The notes: generated by a model from the letters alone, not told the origin. DNA of 64,000 nucleotides from RGZA01 sp964568585 (GCA_964568585.1 CAZMQI010000007.1:16069-80068), one strand, 5' to 3'; counted from the stretch's first letter, positions 43,656 to 52,862 are shown. Program-made: numbers and translations.

Positions 43656-44627
43656 ATGGAAAATATTCTTAGCGACCTGCGTATCAAACAGGTCGTCACC
43701 ATCACCAACCGCAGTATTGATTTGAAGCATCTGCTTTCAGCAGAGCGTGCCGCGCGTGGCAGTTTCTATGCAACCCGTGTCGGGTTCGTTGCCATCAACC
43801 CAAAGGGGCATCGCCTGGCACGTTCACATAACGGGTTTCCCATCGGCATTACCGAAACACGTGAACGCTGGAGCAAGGGACAAAAAGATTTCTACCATCT
43901 GCATGCCGAATGTTCGGGCGTGTTCCATGCCTTACGTGATGGTTATGCGTGCAATAAGGCAACGGCTTATGTGACGCATCCGCCATGTCCCGGTTGTATG
44001 CGTGTATTGATTACCACAGGATTTAAACGCGTGGTGTTCAGCGAACAGGCCTTGCTGGAACGTCAGGATTGGCGTGATGATATGTTGCGTAGTTTTCAGT
44101 TGGCGCATGAGCATGATTTAGAACTCAGCATCTACCGCGATAAAGAACGCAGTTTGAAGCATGCCGATATTACGCGCACCGAATTGCAATTGAAAAAAGT
44201 CTATGATGAATTAGTGCCGCAAGCACGCTGGTCTTCTGGCGATGTGAGCGAGATATCCAGAGCCACTAAACCCGAAAGCGGCGACTGGATTGAACAGCCT
44301 GTTGTTAAAGCATTGTTGCAATGTGCCAAAGACGGCGTTGCATTGGGCGGCAAAGGCATTGTGATGGATGCCCAACCCGAATGCCGCGCGGCAACGGCGA
44401 TGATACAGGCAGGTGTTTCTGAAATCATTATCTGTAATCTTAAGACCGATGCGCGCTGGGCGGTGCCATTGGAAGTAGAACGCGCGCGTGACATGTTGCT
44501 GAATGATGCAAAAGTAAAAATCACAGAAACAGATGATGCGGAAAAGGCACTGAGTGAAAGCAGGGTCGCTGAATTCTTGAATGCCAGCAGCCTGAATTTA
44601 AAATCCAAAAAACTTGTGCAGAATTAA
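43656..44627 (+). CDS. Two-part cytidine/dCMP deaminase-like protein
   Basis: A 323-residue protein. Its first half is a zinc deaminase with H83-A-E85 (HAECSG) and C111-P-G-C114 (PPCPGCMRVL), the active-site set of the cytidine/dCMP deaminase fold. Its second half (about 190-323) looks like a second, degenerate deaminase unit: MDAQPECRAATAMIQAGVSE mirrors the P-C-x-x-C helix but lacks one cysteine, and no HAE is visible. The substrate is unknown; nucleotide deamination is the best guess. Start: the ATG at 43656 after a GGG-containing stretch. Confidence 0.7.
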   Translation: MENILSDLRIKQVVTITNRSIDLKHLLSAERAARGSFYATRVGFVAINPKGHRLARSHNGFPIGITETRERWSKGQKDFYHLHAECSGVFHALRDGYACNKATAYVTHPPCPGCMRVLITTGFKRVVFSEQALLERQDWRDDMLRSFQLAHEHDLELSIYRDKERSLKHADITRTELQLKKVYDELVPQARWSSGDVSEISRATKPESGDWIEQPVVKALLQCAKDGVALGGKGIVMDAQPECRAATAMIQAGVSEIIICNLKTDARWAVPLEVERARDMLLNDAKVKITETDDAEKALSESRVAEFLNASSLNLKSKKLVQN

Positions 44628-45607
44628 GTTCCTGCACGCCTGAATCTCTTGAACAGCCCCTTACCTTGCTGAATTTGCCAAATCAACAGGGCGGGTGCCA
44701 TCACGAAGATGTCGCGTGTGCGACGAATAAGAGCAAGTGCAATGCACACCTCGGCGGGAATGCCCAGCATCTGGCCAAATACCAGTAATGTACCTTCCTG
44801 TACGCCAATACTGGCTGGTACAAAAAATGCTGCACTGCCTGTGGCCATAATCATCGCTTCAAGAATGATGCCATCGGTGAATGGCCCATGATGGCCAAGG
44901 AACTTCAAGGCTATCCATATTTCAAATGCACCCACCCACCAGCCTAAAAATGACCATAGGGTACAGCCAAATACACGCTTTGGCCGCGAATAAAATGCCA
45001 TCACTGCGCGGTCCAGCTTCGCACCCGATTGATTTAGCGTTTTGAATTTATCATGCGCGACCTTGTTAATCAGCTTGGCAATGATTTGAAACCCGCCAGC
45101 ACGCTGCAGAAATATTAAGGCGCATAAAATGAGTGCGGATATACCAAGCCCAAGCGCCCACTGCAAAAACATGCCCTGTTCCGGCACGCGCTCAGAGAAA
45201 ACCCAGAGCCCCATAATCACAAAGATGAAGGTGGTAAGCACTGACAAGGTTGTTTCAACCACAAGGCTGCCAACACTGGACGCCATAGGCATTCCCGATT
45301 TGGTCAAGATGCCAAGAGATGCTACTTCGCCGCCGATGCGCGCAACGGGCAATAGTGTGTTGACGGCTTCGCGTACCCACAAGACCCATACGAATAGCAA
45401 TAAATCAGGACGACGATGTTTGGGCCATAATAATTGCCAGCCATACCCCGCAATTGCCATATGCGGGAAATGCATCAGACACACGACCACAACGCCCCAG
45501 CCTGCGGCAGCGAAGGTAGAAAAAATCAGTTCCGGCCCTTCATGGATAACAAGCCATGCAGCAAAGCCAAGCCCGAGAAAACCAATGATTAGCGTGAGGA
45601 GTTTCAT
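44624..45607 (-). CDS. Flippase-like membrane protein (UPF0104, LPG synthase/HpnL type)
   Basis: This 327-residue protein has about eight membrane helices and the UPF0104 pattern: LPVARIGGEVASLGIL in the third helix region and a VPASIGVQEGTLL stretch (P-x-S-x-G-x-x-E) in the seventh. Members of this group include the membrane part of lysyl-phosphatidylglycerol synthase and HpnL; lipid flipping or transport is the usual inference. It overlaps the stop of hisN by four bases (ATGA), so it is translated from the same mRNA. Confidence 0.85.
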   Translation of the reverse strand: MKLLTLIIGFLGLGFAAWLVIHEGPELIFSTFAAAGWGVVVVCLMHFPHMAIAGYGWQLLWPKHRRPDLLLFVWVLWVREAVNTLLPVARIGGEVASLGILTKSGMPMASSVGSLVVETTLSVLTTFIFVIMGLWVFSERVPEQGMFLQWALGLGISALILCALIFLQRAGGFQIIAKLINKVAHDKFKTLNQSGAKLDRAVMAFYSRPKRVFGCTLWSFLGWWVGAFEIWIALKFLGHHGPFTDGIILEAMIMATGSAAFFVPASIGVQEGTLLVFGQMLGIPAEVCIALALIRRTRDIFVMAPALLIWQIQQGKGLFKRFRRAGT

Positions 45608-46398
45608 TTAAGAAGCGCGAGTGCTTGTTGGTGCAAGGTTGGGTTGCCAGTGGCAAGCACGCAACCTTGCTGAGTTTCCGCGCTATCAAAATCGAGTTCT
45701 GCGCCGCGCCAGTCGGTCATAACGCCGCCCGCGGCTTCAATCACCGGAACTAATGCCGCGTAGTCATACAATTTCAGGCTGGTGTCGATTTGAATGTCGA
45801 TAAAGCCGCTGGCTAGTAATCCAAATGCATACGCATCGCCGCCCCAAAGAGAATATTTGGAAGCATCTTCCAGCGGTTTGAATTTTTTTCCAAAAGCTTC
45901 ATTCTTGCCTGTGAACATGCCGGGTGCTGTTGCATTTAATACCGCTTGGGACACTTCCGTACATGTTGTGCGCGTTGTCACGCGTTGATCATTAAACGTG
46001 GTTGGGTGACCCACACCGCCAATCCAGCGTTCTTTCAAAATGGGTTGATCAATCACGCCCATAACGAATTTTTTGTTGTGGGTCAGCGCAATCAATGTCG
46101 CAAATACCGGCATGCCGCGGATGAATGCTTTGGTGCCGTCGATGGGGTCGATGACCCAGCTCCATTCAGCGTCCATATTGCTGGAACCAAACTCTTCACC
46201 AAAAATGCCGTCATCAGGCCGTTCTTTTTTCAAGATGTTGCGAATGGCTTCTTCTGCGCCTTTATCTGCCACGGTCACGGGCGTTGCATCTTCCTTGTTG
46301 TCAAAACCGACTTTGCGGAAATACGGGCGAATGACATCGCCGCTGGCATTGGCCAGCTTGTGAAGCAGAGGAATGAAATCAGCAGGGTGTTTTTTCAT
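45604..46398 (-). CDS. hisN: Histidinol-phosphatase of inositol monophosphatase fold
   Basis: This 264-residue Mg-dependent phosphatase has the IMPase signatures GEEFG, then WVIDPIDGTKAFIRG, and near the end WGGDAYAFGLLASGFIDI. The KAFIRGMP variant following D-G-T is typical of the HisN subgroup that dephosphorylates histidinol phosphate. It overlaps the following flippase-like gene by four bases. An inositol-phosphatase role cannot be excluded from sequence alone. Confidence 0.85.
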   Translation of the reverse strand: MKKHPADFIPLLHKLANASGDVIRPYFRKVGFDNKEDATPVTVADKGAEEAIRNILKKERPDDGIFGEEFGSSNMDAEWSWVIDPIDGTKAFIRGMPVFATLIALTHNKKFVMGVIDQPILKERWIGGVGHPTTFNDQRVTTRTTCTEVSQAVLNATAPGMFTGKNEAFGKKFKPLEDASKYSLWGGDAYAFGLLASGFIDIQIDTSLKLYDYAALVPVIEAAGGVMTDWRGAELDFDSAETQQGCVLATGNPTLHQQALALLK

Positions 46399-46481
46399 GG
46401 GTTTTGTTTATCATTATTTGTTCAGGCTTGTCTTCACCATTATTACAAAAAACTTGCCTGTATTGGCGTTAAGTTGCAAGA

Positions 46482-47501
46482 TTGATGCACATGACAAGCC
46501 ATAATTTTCCGTTTTATCAGACCATCAAAGCATTAAGCCAAATGTGGCAAACGCCATTCGTGTTGCTGGATGTGGGATGCCATGGCGGCTTACATGACCT
46601 TGGCAAGCATTTTGCGGAACATCTTGCCGCATACGGTTTTGATTTGGAAAAAGATGAAATCACCAGATTGAATGCGGCGCAGGATAAACCAAAAGGCGCG
46701 GAATTTTTTCATATCAAGCTGGTTGGTCCGAATGATGGCGCAAATGATTATGGGGAAAACCCCGATGCGCCGAGCAGTGATATCATCGAACGCAGCTCCG
46801 GCTATAAGGCATGCAACATGCTTGGTGTGTTTTCAGTACAGCAAAAGAAACAAATTCAGCCGCAGGAAATGACTATCGATGAATTCGCACAGCAAAAAAA
46901 TCTGTCACATGTCGATTTCATCAAAACCGATACCGATGGACATGATTTCTCGATTTTAAAAGGCGCAGCCAGCTTGCTTAATAAAACCGTGTTGGGCCTG
47001 CAGGTTGAATGCGCGATTAACGGCACGCAAAGCGATGACTCCAATTTATGGCGCAATACGGATAAATTTTTACAGAGCCATGGTTTCTCGTTATTCGATA
47101 TGCGTGTGTTTCGTTACAGCCGTGCAGTGATGCCCCGTGCATTTGAAAGCCCCGATCCCGCGCAAACCGAAAAAGGGCAAATCAGTTGGTGCGATGCGTT
47201 TTATTTCCGCGATATAGGTGCGGCCGATTACGAAACGCGCACGGGCTTTATCCCAACACTTGAACAAATTTTAAAACAAGCAAGTCTGCTGGAGTTTTTC
47301 GGCTTTCCCGATTGCGCCGCAGAGATTTTAATAAAATATAAAAATGAATTAAGCGCCTTTATGAATGTTGATATGGCGTTAAATGCGTTGACACCGCAGG
47401 ATATGGGCAAGCTTACCTATGCGGAATATATGGCTGTATTCGACCATATGATTAAGGCAAAACAGATCTATCCGTTTGGCCGCATAAAATTACAAAAATA
47501 A
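46482..47501 (+). CDS. FkbM-family methyltransferase
   Basis: A 339-residue protein. The FkbM methyltransferase core has LLDVGCHGGLHDLGKHF as a SAM-binding loop and HVDFIKTDTDGHDFSILKGA, the family hallmark with D-x-D-G. Such enzymes O-methylate sugars or lipids, often in polysaccharide pathways. The C-terminal 100 residues are a helical extension without an obvious motif. Two closely spaced Met codons make the start uncertain by three residues. The gene is divergent from hisN. Confidence 0.83.
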   Translation: MMHMTSHNFPFYQTIKALSQMWQTPFVLLDVGCHGGLHDLGKHFAEHLAAYGFDLEKDEITRLNAAQDKPKGAEFFHIKLVGPNDGANDYGENPDAPSSDIIERSSGYKACNMLGVFSVQQKKQIQPQEMTIDEFAQQKNLSHVDFIKTDTDGHDFSILKGAASLLNKTVLGLQVECAINGTQSDDSNLWRNTDKFLQSHGFSLFDMRVFRYSRAVMPRAFESPDPAQTEKGQISWCDAFYFRDIGAADYETRTGFIPTLEQILKQASLLEFFGFPDCAAEILIKYKNELSAFMNVDMALNALTPQDMGKLTYAEYMAVFDHMIKAKQIYPFGRIKLQK

Positions 47502-47559
47502 CAAATTTCGGGTCTTGAAATCCGTATTCCGGAAATTATAATTAATGGTGTCGCCGCAA

Positions 47560-47641
47560 TGCCCATGATGGGGTTGTGGCGTTTCATAGAGGCTGACCAA
47601 TAGTGGTGGCTTCAACCGCATATCGCTTTTAGGAGGATATT
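47560..47641 (+). promoter_or_regulatory. Candidate ROSE-like RNA thermometer before hsp20
   Basis: The untranslated region just before hsp20 ends with ATATC (47622-47626) facing GATAT (47637-47641), with CGCTTTTAGGAGG between, so the AGGAGG ribosome-binding site lies in a weak imperfect hairpin. An upstream ACCA-ATAG-TGGT hairpin adds structure. Alphaproteobacterial small heat-shock genes are often controlled by ROSE elements that expose such sites on heating. The assignment is inferred from context and rough pairing. Confidence 0.45.
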
Positions 47642-48112
47642 ATGCGCACCTACGACTTAACGCCCTTATTCCGTTCAACCATTGGCTTTGACAATCTCTC
47701 GCGTCTCATCGACAGCGCGATGAAGGTGGATGAAGCTGTTCCTGCATACCCGCCCTATAACATTGAAAAACTGAATGATGATGCGTATCGCATCACTATG
47801 GCTGTGGCTGGATTCAGCGAAAGCGAACTTGATCTCGTGACGCAAGACAATGTCCTGCTCGTCACGGGTAAGCAAACGAGCGATGATGCGCCCACTGGCC
47901 GTGTATACCTCCATCGCGGGATTGCAGCACGCTCGTTTGAACGTCGCTTCCAGCTTGCCGACCATGTGAAGGTCACCAGCGCAAGCCTGAAGGATGGTTT
48001 GCTCCATGTAGACTTGAAACGTGAAGTGCCTGAAGCAAAGAAGCCACGCGCCATTAAAATCGAAAGTGGCGATGGTGTAAGCACAAAGACTATCGACCAA
48101 ACCGCTAATTAA
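47642..48112 (+). CDS. Small heat-shock protein (Hsp20/IbpA)
   Basis: A 156-residue chaperone with the alpha-crystallin domain: PAYPPYNIEKLNDDAYRITM begins it, GFSESELDLVTQDNVLLVTG sits in the middle, and the A-x-x-x-F-x-R-x-F strand appears as IAARSFERRFQL. It binds unfolding proteins for later refolding by ClpB and DnaK; clpB lies about 11 kb upstream. The ribosome-binding site AGGAGG is strong but may be masked by RNA structure. A terminator follows at 48127. Confidence 0.94.
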   Translation: MRTYDLTPLFRSTIGFDNLSRLIDSAMKVDEAVPAYPPYNIEKLNDDAYRITMAVAGFSESELDLVTQDNVLLVTGKQTSDDAPTGRVYLHRGIAARSFERRFQLADHVKVTSASLKDGLLHVDLKREVPEAKKPRAIKIESGDGVSTKTIDQTAN

Positions 48113-48126
48113 TTATTGGCGCAATA

Positions 48127-48155
48127 AAAACCCCCGGTTCATCACCGGGGGTTTT
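48127..48155 (+). terminator. Rho-independent terminator of hsp20
   Basis: AAAACCCCCGGT pairs with ACCGGGGGTTTT around the 5-base loop TCATC, followed by GTTTG. It starts 14 bases after the hsp20 stop. Because the stem ends in A/T runs it may work on both strands, also for the small minus-strand ORF at 48177. Confidence 0.93.
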
Positions 48156-48176
48156 GTTTGTTCGTTTGAATCTGAA

Positions 48177-48329
48177 TTAGGTTTTAATATCGAGCCTACT
48201 GCCGCGGTCTGGCGTTACCGGTGAAGCCGTACTGATAATCGGTGGTTTTGGCGGCGGCGTTTGTTGCACGGGCGGCAATACGGTTTTAGGCGGCTTGATG
48301 ATATTCGATGATGTCGAGATAATGCTCAC
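48177..48329 (-). CDS. Small 50-residue proline-rich protein
   Basis: A short unannotated reading frame on the minus strand. It starts with GTG, eight bases after an AAGGGG ribosome-binding site, and encodes 50 residues rich in Pro, Ile, Ser and Thr (for example KPPKTVLPP and PPPKPPII), ending DRGSRLDIKT. Several alphaproteobacterial small proteins close with a similar R-G-S-x-x-D-I pattern, which makes a real gene likely. It faces the hsp20 terminator, which could also serve it. No function known. Confidence 0.5.
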   Translation of the reverse strand: MSIISTSSNIIKPPKTVLPPVQQTPPPKPPIISTASPVTPDRGSRLDIKT

Positions 48330-48600
48330 GGCAATCCCCTTAAATGATTTTCAATATGCCTGTAGTGTAGCATGCACGTGCTTAGGGAGTTTTTAAGAAA
48401 CGATACAATGTGACGTATTTACTATGTTGTTTTGGCGGTGTTTTGATTAATCCGCTAACGATGCGTAAAGATTAGCTAAACAATTGATTACGATTAGCCA
48501 AACCGCTGCCTCTTTTAACCACCTTTTTGATTTTATTAAATGTTTTCAGGCTAATCTGTTGGCCTTCTTATGGTTATTCCAATTTTCTGAGTGGTTCTCC
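48330..48600. other. Gene-free region with tandem GATTAGCYAAAC repeats
   Basis: GATTAGCTAAAC (48470-48481) and GATTAGCCAAAC (48492-48503) repeat in direct order with a 22-base period, two helix turns, upstream of the Hsp70-like gene. They may be binding sites for a regulator. Apart from this I see nothing convincing between the small ORF and the Hsp70 gene; the frame that opens at 48484 has no support before codon 40. Confidence 0.3.
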
Positions 48601-51255
48601 TTGTCGCTGTATCTTGGCATTGATCTTGGCACTTCCAATAGTGTCGTCGCAGGATTGCTGGATTCCAAAATCCGCATCTTCCGTCCAGCTGACGGCGGCG
48701 AAACGTTGCCTTCAATGATTTATGTTGATAAGCGCGGACACCGTTTATTCGGTCGTAGAGCGCATGATCAGGCATTTGTGGCGCCAGAAAATGTCGCTGC
48801 AGGGTTTAAGCGCCTGATGGGTTCAAACACCACCATTCAAATTCCCGGCGCAGATTTGACGCTTACGCCCGAGGAATGCAGTGCGGAAATCATCAAACAA
48901 TTGATTGGCCAAGTGTTCACCGAAATCGGTCAACAGGAAATCGATGGCGTTGTGATTACCATTCCTGCCGCCTTCAACCAGATGCAATCGGAAGCGACCT
49001 TGCGTGCGGCTGAAATGGCTGGAATCAAACGCGTTGCGTTATTGCAAGAACCAGTAGCCGCCGCGATGGCCGCGATGGCAGGCACGCCGCGTGAAGGGCA
49101 TTTTCTGGTTTACGATTTGGGCGGTGGTACATTCGATTTGGCATTGGCGCACAGCAAAGATGGCGAAGTTAAAATCGTATCGCATCAAGGTATTAACATG
49201 CTGGGCGGGCGCGATTTCGACCGCATGATTGTTCATGAAGTTGTGCGCCCATGGCTGAAGGAAACCTATAACCTTCCTGAGGATTTCTTTCGTAATAAAG
49301 AATATTCGCGCTTGATGCGTATTGCTGCACTTGCTGCTGAGCGCGCCAAGATTGACTTGAGCCTTGTTGAAGAAACACAAGTCTTTGCCAGCGAAGAAGA
49401 AGTTCGCATGAAGGATTTGGCAGGCACTGATATTTTCATTGATGCCACGATGACAAGAAAAGTGTTCGAAGGGCTTATTAAAACGCCGGTGAACAACACT
49501 ATTGATCTTATCCGCAGCGTGTTGGAAGAAGCCGAATTAAAGACCGAAGATTTAGACACAATCGTCTTCATCGGTGGTCCGTCGCGCATACCGCTGATTA
49601 AAGAAATGGTGGGTGAGGCATTGCATGTGCCCGTGGATCTGAAAATTGATCCGATGACTGCCGTAGCGATTGGCGCTGCATACCACGCCGAAAGCCTGAC
49701 ATGGGAAAATGTGAGCGTAAAGGAATCTGCAAAAGATGGCGCAGAGCAACAACCCGCCGTAGAAAAACTGCAAGCCAAACCAAAGCCCAAAGAAGCCCGG
49801 GTTGAAGTTGACAAGAAACAGACAGGCCTTGATTTGGCGTTTGATTATTCAGCGCGCACTGGCGCAGATAAAGCCAGCGTGCGTGTGGTATTGCGCGCCA
49901 AGCCTGCCAAGGCCCGCTGGATGCGTGCATTCCGCAATGACGAGCATGAAGAATGGCAATCGCCGCTGTATAAATTGGAAGACGGTTTAACGCTTACGCT
50001 GCCATTACCACATGTTGGCAAGAATGATTTTACGATTTCAGTATTCGATGAACAGCGTGACCCGCTGCCGCACGGCGATCGCAAGATTACCGTAACGCGC
50101 ACCGCTGCATCGGCTGCACAAATCCCTGCTGCACAAACCATCGCTGTTAAGTTGATGGATCGGAAAGCGGGCGAAAATGTTCTGGAGCCATTAATTACCA
50201 AAGGCACACAATTGCCAGCCGAAGGCAAAGCGATTTTCAGAGCGGCACGCGATTTAAAGGCGGGTTCGCAAAACGCACTCGCACTTGAATTATTCCAGCT
50301 GGAATATCCGGAAAAGGTCGAATTGAACCTTTGTATCGGTACATTCTTCATCACCGGCAATGATTTACCGGAAGGCTACATCATCCGCAAAGGTGAGCCC
50401 GTGACATTTAACTGGCAAATGGATGAAAGCGGTATTTTGCGCTCCACCGTGCGCTTGCCAGCACATAAAGACGATGGCAAAGAACATGCGGAAGGCGAAG
50501 AAGTAAAGGATGAGGAAGATCCAATTGAACTCATTACGCCGCGCTTCTACTCGCCGCAATCCGCCGCAATTGCCTATGATGCAAAACACGGCACTCCATT
50601 TTCCCGCGCGATGTTGAAGCAAGCGGAAGAGGATTGGGGTGATTTAGCCGCAGCCATCGGCCCAGCAGCAGGTGCAGATATCCAATTACTGAAAGACAGG
50701 ATTGATGATCAAAAAGAAATTCTCAAAGACAGCCTTGATGATAGTGAAGTTATTCGCCAGGTATCTGAAGAAGCGCGTTTTTTAAGACAGGATATCGCAC
50801 GTACCAGCCGCAAGCATCTCATCCCGCTGTTGCAACGCCGTTTGGGCCGTTTGCATGCTATCTTCAATCGGGTGGCACGTGGGTTTGCCAATGCGGAAGA
50901 ACTGGAGCGCTTTGAAAAAGCGGTTGCCGATATCAATGGTGTATTGGATGAAAAGCGCGAAGCGGAACTGAATTACGCCGAACGCCGTCTTGAAGATTTG
51001 ACTGATGATTTCTTTGATTTATCATGGCGCGACCGTAATTTCGTGCGCTTGTGGTTCAATCGTCTGAAGACTGAAAGCTATCTGTTCCCCGATTTGGAAG
51101 AGTTCCAATCCATGGTCGATGCAGGCGCGGCCCATGACCGCGATAATGATGATGAAGCCTTGCGTGACCTTGTGAAACGTATGTTCGATATTCGTGTGCG
51201 CCTGGCTGCAAGCGATACCGTTAGCGAACCTGCTACGCTCATGCGCGGCGAATAA
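48601..51255 (+). CDS. Divergent Hsp70-family protein with long C-terminal extension
   Basis: This protein has 884 residues from a TTG placed just before LYLGIDLGTSNSVVAG, the Hsp70 phosphate-1 motif. Phosphate 2 (FLVYDLGGGTFDLALA) and the adenosine loop (IVFIGGPSRIPLIKEMV) are intact, so it should be an ATPase. The C-terminal part is not a standard substrate-binding domain: about 150 residues with beta character, then a long helical end (near 700-880) rich in Glu and Arg. It is larger than DnaK (about 640), and no J-protein or GrpE lies nearby. Chaperone role inferred. Confidence 0.85.
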   Translation: MSLYLGIDLGTSNSVVAGLLDSKIRIFRPADGGETLPSMIYVDKRGHRLFGRRAHDQAFVAPENVAAGFKRLMGSNTTIQIPGADLTLTPEECSAEIIKQLIGQVFTEIGQQEIDGVVITIPAAFNQMQSEATLRAAEMAGIKRVALLQEPVAAAMAAMAGTPREGHFLVYDLGGGTFDLALAHSKDGEVKIVSHQGINMLGGRDFDRMIVHEVVRPWLKETYNLPEDFFRNKEYSRLMRIAALAAERAKIDLSLVEETQVFASEEEVRMKDLAGTDIFIDATMTRKVFEGLIKTPVNNTIDLIRSVLEEAELKTEDLDTIVFIGGPSRIPLIKEMVGEALHVPVDLKIDPMTAVAIGAAYHAESLTWENVSVKESAKDGAEQQPAVEKLQAKPKPKEARVEVDKKQTGLDLAFDYSARTGADKASVRVVLRAKPAKARWMRAFRNDEHEEWQSPLYKLEDGLTLTLPLPHVGKNDFTISVFDEQRDPLPHGDRKITVTRTAASAAQIPAAQTIAVKLMDRKAGENVLEPLITKGTQLPAEGKAIFRAARDLKAGSQNALALELFQLEYPEKVELNLCIGTFFITGNDLPEGYIIRKGEPVTFNWQMDESGILRSTVRLPAHKDDGKEHAEGEEVKDEEDPIELITPRFYSPQSAAIAYDAKHGTPFSRAMLKQAEEDWGDLAAAIGPAAGADIQLLKDRIDDQKEILKDSLDDSEVIRQVSEEARFLRQDIARTSRKHLIPLLQRRLGRLHAIFNRVARGFANAEELERFEKAVADINGVLDEKREAELNYAERRLEDLTDDFFDLSWRDRNFVRLWFNRLKTESYLFPDLEEFQSMVDAGAAHDRDNDDEALRDLVKRMFDIRVRLAASDTVSEPATLMRGE

Positions 51256-51310
51256 GAGTATGCCCATGATTTTAGTTGCGTTGGTCTGCAAATCGCACTT
51301 TTTTGCGCTT

Positions 51311-51347
51311 CCGGTACGCACGTACTTAACGTACGCTTGCGTTCCGG
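51311..51347. repeat. Imperfect palindrome with CGTAC arms
   Basis: A region of symmetry around CGTAC-TTAAC-GTACG (51321-51335), flanked by CCGGTACGC and its imperfect mirror GCGTTCCGG. It lies between the Hsp70 and manC genes. It could be a copy of a dispersed intergenic repeat, but I see only one copy here. Confidence 0.35.
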
Positions 51348-51440
51348 TTCTCAAAAATCACGATTTTCGCCTCAACACAATAAAATCCTGAACAAACTCT
51401 AATCTCTAGACCTTCACCTTTACCCCCTTTAATATAAAGC

Positions 51441-52862
51441 ATGTCAAAAATTCATCCTGTCATTATGTCTGGTGGGTCGGGCACGCGCCTGTGGCCAATA
51501 TCCCGCGCTTTATTCCCCAAGCAGTTTTTAAAACTGACAACTGAACACACATTATTACAAGATGCTGTGTTACGTGTGAGTGATGCATCGGTTTTCGCCG
51601 CGCCCATCATCATCTGCGCTGAAGAACATCGTTTCATGATTGCCGAACAGTTGCGCGAACTGAATATCAAACCACGTGCCATACTGCTGGAGCCAAGCCC
51701 GCGTAGTACGGCGGCAGTTGCGGCGGTAGCCGCACAATTCCTTGCGCCAAGCAAGGAAGACCCAGACCCATTATTTTTATTAATGCCAACCGATCATGCT
51801 GTTGGAAATGTGCCAGCCTTTGTGAAGGCGTGTAAAGATGCAGCATTAGCGGCATTGGATGGCTACCTCACAACCTTTGGTGTGTTACCGCAACGCCCCG
51901 AAACCGGTTATGGATATATCAAGCCAGGCGATGGCGTTGGCGTTGGCAGTGTCCGCAGCATCGCATTATTCGTTGAAAAGCCTGATGCGGCAAAGGCCGA
52001 GACATTCGTGAAGCAAGGCTATTTATGGAACAGCGGTATGTTCCTGTTCTCCGTACGCAGTGTGGTTGAAGAACTCACCCGTTTGCAGCCAGAAATTATG
52101 GCCAAGGTGCACGACTCGCTAAGCAAAGCTGTGCGTGATCTGGATTTCATCCGTCTTGATAAAGATGCCTTTGCCAAAGTACCGTCGGTCTCCATCGATG
52201 TTGGCTTGATGGAAAAAACCCGCAAGGCCGCGGTGGTTCCGGTGGATATGGCATGGAATGATATTGGGTCATGGCAAAGCATGTGGGATATCGCCAAAAA
52301 AGACGGCGATGGGAATGTAGCAAAAGGCGATACGCTGCTGGAAGATTCAAAGAATTGCTATGTGCATAGCGATGGCCGTTTAACGGTAACGCTTGGCACT
52401 GAAAATCTGGTGGTCATCACCATGGATGATGTGGTGATGGTGGCGGATATGGACCGCGCGCAGGATGTGAAGCTGGTGGTTGATAAACTAAAAGCCAAAA
52501 AACGTCAGGAAGTGCAACATGCCCGCCGCGTCTATCGCCCATGGGGCTGGTATGAAAGTTTAAGTGAAGGTGAACGCTTTCAGGTGAAGCGCATCATGGT
52601 GGAACCGGGTTGCAAGTTGTCTTTACAAAGTCATCACCACCGTAGCGAGCATTGGGTAGTCGTTAACGGGACTGCCTTAGTTACTAAAGGCGATGAAGAG
52701 ATTGCTATTCATGAAAATGAATCCATTTATCTGCCGGTAGGTACAAAACACCGTTTGCAAAACCCGGGGAAACTGCCATTGATGGTGGTAGAAGTGCAGT
52801 CTGGTTCCTATCTTGGGGAAGACGATATTATCAGGTTTGAAGATACCTATGGTCGCGCGTAA
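51441..52862 (+). CDS. manC: Mannose-1-phosphate guanylyltransferase / mannose-6-phosphate isomerase
   Basis: A 473-residue bifunctional enzyme of GDP-mannose synthesis. The N-terminal nucleotidyltransferase has MSGGSGTRLWPISR and FVEKPD. The C-terminal cupin carries the isomerase residues QSHHHRSEHWVVVNGTA, and E-N-E-S-I-Y-L-P near the end. GDP-mannose feeds exopolysaccharide and O-antigen synthesis, which fits the several glycosyltransferase genes in the window. The SH3-domain gene begins inside its last codons. Confidence 0.95.
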   Translation: MSKIHPVIMSGGSGTRLWPISRALFPKQFLKLTTEHTLLQDAVLRVSDASVFAAPIIICAEEHRFMIAEQLRELNIKPRAILLEPSPRSTAAVAAVAAQFLAPSKEDPDPLFLLMPTDHAVGNVPAFVKACKDAALAALDGYLTTFGVLPQRPETGYGYIKPGDGVGVGSVRSIALFVEKPDAAKAETFVKQGYLWNSGMFLFSVRSVVEELTRLQPEIMAKVHDSLSKAVRDLDFIRLDKDAFAKVPSVSIDVGLMEKTRKAAVVPVDMAWNDIGSWQSMWDIAKKDGDGNVAKGDTLLEDSKNCYVHSDGRLTVTLGTENLVVITMDDVVMVADMDRAQDVKLVVDKLKAKKRQEVQHARRVYRPWGWYESLSEGERFQVKRIMVEPGCKLSLQSHHHRSEHWVVVNGTALVTKGDEEIAIHENESIYLPVGTKHRLQNPGKLPLMVVEVQSGSYLGEDDIIRFEDTYGRA

